A model generated the notes under the pieces. The model was not told where the DNA came from. It saw only the letters and a list, made by a program, of their open reading frames with translations, and ran no database searches. Made by a program: the position numbers and the translations under genes. Below are positions 12,672 to 25,500 of a stretch of 64,000 nucleotides of DNA, one piece after another (within the stretch, counting starts at the first letter, position 1; the number at the start of each line of letters is the position of its first letter). Source of the stretch: Calendula officinalis (lineage: Eukaryota; Streptophyta; Magnoliopsida; Asterales; Asteraceae); NCBI GenBank assembly GCA_963853835.1, contig OY970825.1, positions 24,552,835 to 24,616,834 on the forward strand. Reading direction: 5' to 3'.

Positions 12672-12986
12672 CTTCCTCCGTTTCAAAATAAGTGATACAC
12701 TTGAGGTTGCACGTTTTTTAAGCAAACTATGATAATGAAGGTTAATTATATAAAATTGGATAGTTAGTGGAAGATGGGTTTCACATATTTAGATTAAAAT
12801 GATTTTAATGATGTGTAAAAGTAAAAAAATAAGAGTAAATAAGTCATTTCACTTTATTAAATGAGAAAATTAGTGGATGTAGGTTCTACTTCTTTTTACT
12901 AAATAAGATAAATTTTTAAAATTTATCACTTATTTTAAAACATCACAAAAAGAAAAGTATATCACTTATTTTGAAACAGAGGAACG
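12672..12986. mobile_element. mariner-like MITE with visible empty site
   Basis: Inverted ends: CTTCCTCCGTTTCAAAATAA at the left and TTATTTTGAAACAGAGGAACG at the right are near reverse complements, flanked by TA. The other arm of the inverted duplication (about 57,640-57,660, reverse strand) has the same flanking sequence joined without the element. This proves insertion after the duplication. A related, disrupted copy is at 63131-63970. Confidence 0.92.
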
Positions 12987-13153
12987 TACTTTATAAAACC
13001 AAAAGACTTTTGAGTTCTTATGAGCATTTAATTGATAATTTAATAGCAAAAATCCAAATATTTAGATTATGTAAATATAAAAAGTTGAGGGTAGTTAATG
13101 TACTTTCCTAGAATCAAATATCTCCCGGCTAAAAACCTCTTGTTTTCACAAGT

Positions 13154-13250
13154 CACGTGCCATATGAGCTCGAAGAGACTCCTTGAGCTTTCAGACAACC
13201 ACCGACCGACCCGACCCGTTTATCAGATAACTGTCCGACCCTTTATATAC
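13154..13250 (+). promoter_or_regulatory. promoter of RING gene copy 1: G-box and TATA
   Basis: A G-box CACGTG lies at 13154-13159 and a TATA-like CTTTATATAC at 13241-13250, with CCGACCCG motifs between. The same three elements occur at the same spacing on the minus strand before copy 2 (57392-57487). The conservation suggests that both promoters were functional at the time of duplication. The 5'-UTR exon would run from about 13,275 to the donor after 13447. Confidence 0.6.
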
Positions 13251-14607
13251 AATTTGCCCTCTTTCTACTTCCTCATAACCCCTAACTAAAACAATGTTAA
13301 AAATATGAAGTCTTCCAAGTCGATTATCATTTGATTGCTCTGTAATTTCAGTAAAACAATAATCACTGTAGAACAGGTTGAATTTTATTGCAGTTCTGTA
13401 AAATTCAGTTGATTTTTTCGATCCTCGTTGCGATCAATCATTTTAAGGTCATCAATTATGTCAATATTCTTATTTTACTTCATTTTTTATATATATATGG
13501 TTGTTTAACTTGGCTGTTTAGGGTTTGATTGTATATTTCACCCTTTTGCTCCGAAATGTTTAATTGACACATTTGTTTGATGTGGATTTTCAATTCCGAT
13601 TTTATAGTTTAATCAACTGCTTTTAAGTGTGTATTTGTGTGTTTTTGGAATTGAGGGCATTGAGCCATGGTGGATCATGCAAAATCTTGTTGATTTAAGT
13701 GATCATCTACAATTTGTGCATTTTATAAATCTGAAAAAAATGAGTTTTGTTGATTTTGAAATCTTTTAGGGTTCCTGAAACTTATAGCTGATTTAAAGCT
13801 TAATTTTTAAGAAAAAAGTTCATCAATCGTACAGATCTGAATTTTGATAAGTATTGATAGTCCATGAATCATATATATGTACCTATTATTATTTATATTT
13901 TTTACAATTTCATTTCTGATGATAACTTTGTTAGTTAAAGATGCTTAGGGCTTCTAAACTTACAGCATTAATGGTCTATTTCATGAAAAAGGTTCTTTAA
14001 TCTTATATTTTTTAATTTGTTTCCTTTTGTACGTGGATCATGGGGCATAGATCATGCACGATCGGAAAGTTTTTTTTTTTTTTTGGAATTAAGTTCAATT
14101 TTTTATTTTTTTGTAAATTGTTTGCTGATCATGGATCATGTATGATTGGAAAATTTTCTGTTTTTTACCTTGTTTCAGTTTGCTGGTAAATTGTATGAAT
14201 TTGTGCAAATCGGGTTACGACATTCATATTTTAGAAGAGTATTTAAGGAAAAAAAGGTTTTCTTTACGCATATGGTAGATTTACGCTGTTTTAAGATATA
14301 CATCTAGTTCTTTAATTCTTAAATTTTGAACAAGTATCGTGTATAAATGATAGTTATAGATCTTCTGTATTACATTGTTCATGTCTTAATTGAAGAAAAC
14401 TTTTATGATCATTTATGTTTAAGGAAGTAGATAGATTCAACTTGATATTTGGATTTCGAATGTTACAGTTTGAATGCGCTGATAGTAATAATGTGATCAC
14501 TTATGTTTGATTCAACGGTTGTGTAGTTAAATTGTACGTAAATAATAATAATATTTTTTATTATAAAGTTCCAGTTTTTGTACTTATTTTTCTACAGGGG
14601 AACACAA

Positions 14608-17600
14608 ATGGATGCTAATGGAGGAAGGGGTGGGAAGCCATTGGAACAAGGATTTGACCCGTGCGAGTTAAGGCTTTGGCCACAAGAAACTCATGAACCG
14701 CCTCAACCAAATGTTGTTGAGGAATCAAATGGTGGTGCTGATGATGATCCTGTTGATGTTGATGCTATGGATGTTGATGATGAGGAGGATGATGATGATG
14801 ATGATGATGATGACGACGACGATGATGATGATGAGGATTCTCTTGGCGGTGATAATGATGCTGTTGGTGTTTATGGTAATGTTGATGGTGATGAGGATGA
14901 GGATCTTGATGATGATGATTATGTTGATGATGGTATTGATGAAAATGATCTTGATGATTATTTTAATTTTGTTGATTTTGATGGTGACAACGAGGATGAT
15001 GATGATGACGATGTTATCATCCTATCACCTAGAGCTTTTCAGCAGGTAAATTATGTATTACACTTAAAAGACAGTGATTTTCATTTTTCTTAATCTTTTA
15101 ATTAAGTATTAAAGTTATTAATTAAGTTCAACATGTAATCTTTCAGAGTGTGGCTAACTGCCCTAGGCCAAATCAAGCTCCTCGTGTGGAATACGGTAAA
15201 CTCACCTTAAACATCGTTACTAGCACGAATAGTCGAATAGGAAAAATATCTATCTTTTTTTTTTTAATATGTAGTAATCTTTTGGAGATATTATAACTAA
15301 TCTTGATGCATTGAGTCATAATCTCAATTGATGGAATGTGACAAACAAAATTTGGATATTGAAACTTTTTTTCCTTTTAGATGTATGCATATGATATTGT
15401 CGGGTCTTTAGTTGTTACAAGAAAAACATAGGTTTTAATATGAGATTTCCGACGGTTTTGACCTTTTAGGTTCTGTTACAGAATTCGGGTACCGACTAAT
15501 TACTAGGTTTCTAATATATCTTACTTCTTAATTCATTAAGTTGTTTCGACTTCCTGAATAGATAATTTGAATGTACATTAACCACTTCTTAGTTTTTTAA
15601 TGTACACATCATATATTAAGCTATCTTTTAAATCGATGACTTATATTATTATTTTTTTCATTTTTAAATTGAAAAATCTTTTATGATTTGTAGAAATGCC
15701 AGAATCAGATCTCGTTGCTCACTTTTGGAGCCATGGATTTGAAACTAGCACTTCCATGGTACGTAATACCAATAGTATGTATGTATGTATGTATGTATGT
15801 ATGTATGTATGTATGTATGTATGTATGTATGTATGTATGTATGTATGTATGTATGTATGTATGTATGTATGTATGTATGTATGTATGTATGTATGTATGT
15901 ATGTATGTATGTATGTATGTATGTATGTATGTATGTATGTATGTATGTATGTATGTATGTATGTATGTATGTATGTATGTATGTATGTATGTATGTATGT
16001 ATGTATGTATGTATGTATGTATGTATGTATGTATGTATGTATGTATGTATGTATGTATGTATGTATGTATGTATGTATGTATGTATGTATGTATGTATGT
16101 ATGTATGTATGTATGTATGTATGTATGTATGTATGTATGTATGTATGTATGTATGTATGTATGTATGTATGTATGTATGTATGTATGTATGTATGTATGT
16201 ATGTATGTATGTATGTATGTATGTATGTATGTATGTATGTATGTATGTATGTATGTATGTATGTATGTATGTATGTATGTATGTATGTATGTATGTATGT
16301 ATGTATGTATGTATGTATGTATGTATGTATGTATGTATGTATGTATGTATGTATGTATGTATGTATGTATGTATGTATGTATGTATGTATGTATGTATGT
16401 ATGTATGTATGTATGTATGTATGTATGTATGTATGTATGTATGTATGTATGTATGTATGTATGTATGTATGTATGTATGTATGTATGTATGTATGTATGT
16501 ATGTATGTATGTATGTATGTATGTATGTATGTATGTATGTATGTATGTATGTATGTATGTATGTATGTATGTATGTATGTATGTATGTATGTATGTATGT
16601 ATGTATGTATGTATGTATGTATGTATGTATGTATGTATGTATGTATGTATGTATGTATGTATGTATGTATGTATGTATGTATGTATGTATGTATGTATGT
16701 ATGTATGTATGTATGTATGTATGTATGTATGTATGTATGTATGTATGTATGTATGTATGTATGTATGTATGTATGTATGTATGTATGTATGTATGTATGT
16801 ATGTATGTATGTATGTATGTATGTATGTATGTATGTATGTATGTATGTATGTATGTATGTATGTATGTATGTATGTATGTATGTATGTATGTATGTATGT
16901 ATGTATGTATGTATGTATGTATGTATGTATGTATGTATGTATGTATGTATGTATGTATGTATGTATGTATGTATGTATGTATGTATGTATGTATGTATGT
17001 ATGTATGTATGTATGTATGTATGTATGTATGTATGTATGTATGTATGTATGTATGTATGTATGTATGTATGTATGTATGTATGTATGTATGTATGTATGT
17101 ATGTATGTATGTATGTATGTATGTATGTATGTATGTATGTATGTATGTATGTATGTATGTATGTATGTATGTATGTATGTATGTATGTATGTATGTATGT
17201 ATGTATGTATGTATGTATGTATGTATGTATGTATGTATGTATGTATGTATGTATGTATGTATGTATGTATGTATGTATGTATGTATGTATGTATGTATGT
17301 ATGTATGTATGTATGTATGTATGTATGTATGTATGTATGTATGTATGTATGTATGTATGTATGTATGTATGTATGTATGTATGTATGTATGTATGTATGT
17401 ATGTATGTATGTATGTATGTATGTATGTATGTATGTATGTATGTATGTATGTATGTATGTATGTATGTATGTATGTATGTATGTATGTATGTATGTATGT
17501 ATGTATGTATGTATGTATGTATGTATGTATGTATGTATGTATGTATGTATGTATGTATGTATGTATGTATGTATGTATGTATGTATGTATGTATGTATGT

Positions 17601-20600
17601 ATGTATGTATGTATGTATGTATGTATGTATGTATGTATGTATGTATGTATGTATGTATGTATGTATGTATGTATGTATGTATGTATGTATGTATGTATGT
17701 ATGTATGTATGTATGTATGTATGTATGTATGTATGTATGTATGTATGTATGTATGTATGTATGTATGTATGTATGTATGTATGTATGTATGTATGTATGT
17801 ATGTATGTATGTATGTATGTATGTATGTATGTATGTATGTATGTATGTATGTATGTATGTATGTATGTATGTATGTATGTATGTATGTATGTATGTATGT
17901 ATGTATGTATGTATGTATGTATGTATGTATGTATGTATGTATGTATGTATGTATGTATGTATGTATGTATGTATGTATGTATGTATGTATGTATGTATGT
18001 ATGTATGTATGTATGTATGTATGTATGTATGTATGTATGTATGTATGTATGTATGTATGTATGTATGTATGTATGTATGTATGTATGTATGTATGTATGT
18101 ATGTATGTATGTATGTATGTATGTATGTATGTATGTATGTATGTATGTATGTATGTATGTATGTATGTATGTATGTATGTATGTATGTATGTATGTATGT
18201 ATGTATGTATGTATGTATGTATGTATGTATGTATGTATGTATGTATGTATGTATGTATGTATGTATGTATGTATGTATGTATGTATGTATGTATGTATGT
18301 ATGTATGTATGTATGTATGTATGTATGTATGTATGTATGTATGTATGTATGTATGTATGTATGTATGTATGTATGTATGTATGTATGTATGTATGTATGT
18401 ATGTATGTATGTATGTATGTATGTATGTATGTATGTATGTATGTATGTATGTATGTATGTATGTATGTATGTATGTATGTATGTATGTATGTATGTATGT
18501 ATGTATGTATGTATGTATGTATGTATGTATGTATGTATGTATGTATGTATGTATGTATGTATGTATGTATGTATGTATGTATGTATGTATGTATGTATGT
18601 ATGTATGTATGTATGTATGTATGTATGTATGTATGTATGTATGTATGTATGTATGTATGTATGTATGTATGTATGTATGTATGTATGTATGTATGTATGT
18701 ATGTATGTATGTATGTATGTATGTATGTATGTATGTATGTATGTATGTATGTATGTATGTATGTATGTATGTATGTATGTATGTATGTATGTATGTATGT
18801 ATGTATGTATGTATGTATGTATGTATGTATGTATGTATGTATGTATGTATGTATGTATGTATGTATGTATGTATGTATGTATGTATGTATGTATGTATGT
18901 ATGTATGTATGTATGTATGTATGTATGTATGTATGTATGTATGTATGTATGTATGTATGTATGTATGTATGTATGTATGTATGTATGTATGTATGTATGT
19001 ATGTATGTATGTATGTATGTATGTATGTATGTATGTATGTATGTATGTATGTATGTATGTATGTATGTATGTATGTATGTATGTATGTATGTATGTATGT
19101 ATGTATGTATGTATGTATGTATGTATGTATGTATGTATGTATGTATGTATGTATGTATGTATGTATGTATGTATGTATGTATGTATGTATGTATGTATGT
19201 ATGTATGTATGTATGTATGTATGTATGTATGTATGTATGTATGTATGTATGTATGTATGTATGTATGTATGTATGTATGTATGTATGTATGTATGTATGT
19301 ATGTATGTATGTATGTATGTATGTATGTATGTATGTATGTATGTATGTATGTATGTATGTATGTATGTATGTATGTATGTATGTATGTATGTATGTATGT
19401 ATGTATGTATGTATGTATGTATGTATGTATGTATGTATGTATGTATGTATGTATGTATGTATGTATGTATGTATGTATGTATGTATGTATGTATGTATGT
19501 ATGTATGTATGTATGTATGTATGTATGTATGTATGTATGTATGTATGTATGTATGTATGTATGTATGTATGTATGTATGTATGTATGTATGTATGTATGT
19601 ATGTATGTATGTATGTATGTATGTATGTATGTATGTATGTATGTATGTATGTATGTATGTATGTATGTATGTATGTATGTATGTATGTATGTATGTATGT
19701 ATGTATGTATGTATGTATGTATGTATGTATGTATGTATGTATGTATGTATGTATGTATGTATGTATGTATGTATGTATGTATGTATGTATGTATGTATGT
19801 ATGTATGTATGTATGTATGTATGTATGTATGTATGTATGTATGTATGTATGTATGTATGTATGTATGTATGTATGTATGTATGTATGTATGTATGTATGT
19901 ATGTATGTATGTATGTATGTATGTATGTATGTATGTATGTATGTATGTATGTATGTATGTATGTATGTATGTATGTATGTATGTATGTATGTATGTATGT
20001 ATGTATGTATGTATGTATGTATGTATGTATGTATGTATGTATGTATGTATGTATGTATGTATGTATGTATGTATGTATGTATGTATGTATGTATGTATGT
20101 ATGTATGTATGTATGTATGTATGTATGTATGTATGTATGTATGTATGTATGTATGTATGTATGTATGTATGTATGTATGTATGTATGTATGTATGTATGT
20201 ATGTATGTATGTATGTATGTATGTATGTATGTATGTATGTATGTATGTATGTATGTATGTATGTATGTATGTATGTATGTATGTATGTATGTATGTATGT
20301 ATGTATGTATGTATGTATGTATGTATGTATGTATGTATGTATGTATGTATGTATGTATGTATGTATGTATGTATGTATGTATGTATGTATGTATGTATGT
20401 ATGTATGTATGTATGTATGTATGTATGTATGTATGTATGTATGTATGTATGTATGTATGTATGTATGTATGTATGTATGTATGTATGTATGTATGTATGT
20501 ATGTATGTATGTATGTATGTATGTATGTATGTATGTATGTATGTATGTATGTATGTATGTATGTATGTATGTATGTATGTATGTATGTATGTATGTATGT

Positions 20601-23600
20601 ATGTATGTATGTATGTATGTATGTATGTATGTATGTATGTATGTATGTATGTATGTATGTATGTATGTATGTATGTATGTATGTATGTATGTATGTATGT
20701 ATGTATGTATGTATGTATGTATGTATGTATGTATGTATGTATGTATGTATGTATGTATGTATGTATGTATGTATGTATGTATGTATGTATGTATGTATGT
20801 ATGTATGTATGTATGTATGTATGTATGTATGTATGTATGTATGTATGTATGTATGTATGTATGTATGTATGTATGTATGTATGTATGTATGTATGTATGT
20901 ATGTATGTATGTATGTATGTATGTATGTATGTATGTATGTATGTATGTATGTATGTATGTATGTATGTATGTATGTATGTATGTATGTATGTATGTATGT
21001 ATGTATGTATGTATGTATGTATGTATGTATGTATGTATGTATGTATGTATGTATGTATGTATGTATGTATGTATGTATGTATGTATGTATGTATGTATGT
21101 ATGTATGTATGTATGTATGTATGTATGTATGTATGTATGTATGTATGTATGTATGTATGTATGTATGTATGTATGTATGTATGTATGTATGTATGTATGT
21201 ATGTATGTATGTATGTATGTATGTATGTATGTATGTATGTATGTATGTATGTATGTATGTATGTATGTATGTATGTATGTATGTATGTATGTATGTATGT
21301 ATGTATGTATGTATGTATGTATGTATGTATGTATGTATGTATGTATGTATGTATGTATGTATGTATGTATGTATGTATGTATGTATGTATGTATGTATGT
21401 ATGTATGTATGTATGTATGTATGTATGTATGTATGTATGTATGTATGTATGTATGTATGTATGTATGTATGTATGTATGTATGTATGTATGTATGTATGT
21501 ATGTATGTATGTATGTATGTATGTATGTATGTATGTATGTATGTATGTATGTATGTATGTATGTATGTATGTATGTATGTATGTATGTATGTATGTATGT
21601 ATGTATGTATGTATGTATGTATGTATGTATGTATGTATGTATGTATGTATGTATGTATGTATGTATGTATGTATGTATGTATGTATGTATGTATGTATGT
21701 ATGTATGTATGTATGTATGTATGTATGTATGTATGTATGTATGTATGTATGTATGTATGTATGTATGTATGTATGTATGTATGTATGTATGTATGTATGT
21801 ATGTATGTATGTATGTATGTATGTATGTATGTATGTATGTATGTATGTATGTATGTATGTATGTATGTATGTATGTATGTATGTATGTATGTATGTATGT
21901 ATGTATGTATGTATGTATGTATGTATGTATGTATGTATGTATGTATGTATGTATGTATGTATGTATGTATGTATGTATGTATGTATGTATGTATGTATGT
22001 ATGTATGTATGTATGTATGTATGTATGTATGTATGTATGTATGTATGTATGTATGTATGTATGTATGTATGTATGTATGTATGTATGTATGTATGTATGT
22101 ATGTATGTATGTATGTATGTATGTATGTATGTATGTATGTATGTATGTATGTATGTATGTATGTATGTATGTATGTATGTATGTATGTATGTATGTATGT
22201 ATGTATGTATGTATGTATGTATGTATGTATGTATGTATGTATGTATGTATGTATGTATGTATGTATGTATGTATGTATGTATGTATGTATGTATGTATGT
22301 ATGTATGTATGTATGTATGTATGTATGTATGTATGTATGTATGTATGTATGTATGTATGTATGTATGTATGTATGTATGTATGTATGTATGTATGTATGT
22401 ATGTATGTATGTATGTATGTATGTATGTATGTATGTATGTATGTATGTATGTATGTATGTATGTATGTATGTATGTATGTATGTATGTATGTATGTATGT
22501 ATGTATGTATGTATGTATGTATGTATGTATGTATGTATGTATGTATGTATGTATGTATGTATGTATGTATGTATGTATGTATGTATGTATGTATGTATGT
22601 ATGTATGTATGTATGTATGTATGTATGTATGTATGTATGTATGTATGTATGTATGTATGTATGTATGTATGTATGTATGTATGTATGTATGTATGTATGT
22701 ATGTATGTATGTATGTATGTATGTATGTATGTATGTATGTATGTATGTATGTATGTATGTATGTATGTATGTATGTATGTATGTATGTATGTATGTATGT
22801 ATGTATGTATGTATGTATGTATGTATGTATGTATGTATGTATGTATGTATGTATGTATGTATGTATGTATGTATGTATGTATGTATGTATGTATGTATGT
22901 ATGTATGTATGTATGTATGTATGTATGTATGTATGTATGTATGTATGTACTGTATGTATGTATGTATGTATGTATGTATGTATGTATGTATGTATGTATG
23001 TATGTATGTATGTATGTATGTATGTATGTATGTATGTATGTATGTATGTATGTATGTATGTATGTATGTATGTATGTATGTATGTATGTATGTATGTATG
23101 TATGTATGTATGTATGTATGTATGTATGTATGTATGTATGTATGTATGTATGTATGTATGTATGTATGTATGTATGTATGTATGTATGTATGTATGTATG
23201 TATGTATGTATGTATGTATGTATGTATGTATGTATGTATGTATGTATGTATGTATGTATGTATGTATGTATGTATGTATGTATGTATGTATGTATGTATG
23301 TATGTATGTATGTATGTATGTATGTATGTATGTATGTATGTATGTATGTATGTATGTATGTATGTATGTATGTATGTATGTATGTATGTATGTATGTATG
23401 TATGTATGTATGTATGTATGTATGTATGTATGTATGTATGTATGTATGTATGTATGTATGTATGTATGTATGTATGTATGTATGTATGTATGTATGTATG
23501 TATGTATGTATGTATGTATGTATGTATGTATGTATGTATGTATGTATGTATGTATGTATGTATGTATGTATGTATGTATGTATGTATGTATGTATGTATG

Positions 23601-25468
23601 TATGTATGTATGTATGTATGTATGTATGTATGTATGTATGTATGTATGTATGTATGTATGTATGTATGTATGTATGTATGTATGTATGTATGTATGTATG
23701 TATGTATGTATGTATGTATGTATGTATGTATGTATGTATGTATGTATGTATGTATGTATGTATGTATGTATGTATGTATGTATGTATGTATGTATGTATG
23801 TATGTATGTATGTATGTATGTATGTATGTATGTATGTATGTATGTATGTATGTATGTATGTATGTATGTATGTATGTATGTATGTATGTATGTATGTATG
23901 TATGTATGTATGTATGTATGTATGTATGTATGTATGTATGTATGTATGTATGTATGTATGTATGTATGTATGTATGTATGTATGTATGTATGTATGTATG
24001 TATGTATGTATGTATGTATGTATGTATGTATGTATGTATGTATGTATGTATGTATGTATGTATGTATGTATGTATGTATGTATGTATGTATGTATGTATG
24101 TATGTATGTATGTATGTATGTATGTATGTATGTATGTATGTATGTATGTATGTATGTATGTATGTATGTATGTATGTATGTATGTATGTATGTATGTATG
24201 TATGTATGTATGTATGTATGTATGTATGTATGTATGTATGTATGTATGTATGTATGTATGTATGTATGTATGTATGTATGTATGTATGTATGTATGTATG
24301 TATGTATGTATGTATGTATGTATGTATGTATGTATGTATGTATGTATGTATGTATGTATGTATGTATGTATGTATGTATGTATGTATGTATGTATGTATG
24401 TATGTATGTATGTATGTATGTATGTATGTATGTATGTATGTATGTATGTATGTATGTATGTATGTATGTATGTATGTATGTATGTATGTATGTATGTATG
24501 TATGTATGTATGTATGTATGTATGTATGTATGTATGTATGTATGTATGTATGTATGTATGTATGTATGTATGTATGTATGTATGTATGTATGTATGTATG
24601 TATGTATGTATGTATGTATGTATGTATGTATGTATGTATGTATGTATGTATGTATGTATGTATGTATGTATGTATGTATGTATGTATGTATGTATGTATG
24701 TATGTATGTATGTATGTATGTATGTATGTATGTATGTATGTATGTATGTATGTATGTATGTATGTATGTATGTATGTATGTATGTATGTATGTATGTATG
24801 TATGTATGTATGTATGTATGTATGTATGTATGTATGTATGTATGTATGTATGTATGTATGTATGTATGTATGTATGTATGTATGTATGTATGTATGTATG
24901 TATGTATGTATGTATGTATGTATGTATGTATGTATGTATGTATGTATGTATGTATGTATGTATGTATGTATGTATGTATGTATGTATGTATGTATGTATG
25001 TATGTATGTATGTATGTATGTATGTATGTATGTATGTATGTATGTATGTATGTATGTATGTATGTATGTATGTATGTATGTATGTATGTATGTATGTATG
25101 TATGTATGTATGTATGTATGTATGTATGTATGTATGTATGTATGTATGTATGTATGTATGTATGTATGTATGTATGTATGTATGTATGTATGTATGTATG
25201 TATGTATGTATGTATGTATGTATGTATGTATGTATGTATGTATGTATGTATGTATGTATGTATGTATGTATGTATGTATGTATGTATGTATGTATGTATG
25301 TATGTATGTATGTATGTATGTATGTATGTATGTATGTATGTATGTATGTATGTATGTATGTATGTATGTATGTATGTATGTATGTATGTATGTATGTATG
25401 TATGTATGTATGTATGTATGTATGTATGTATGTATGTATGTATGTATGTATGTATGTATGTATGTATG

Positions 25469-25500
<32 letters not shown>
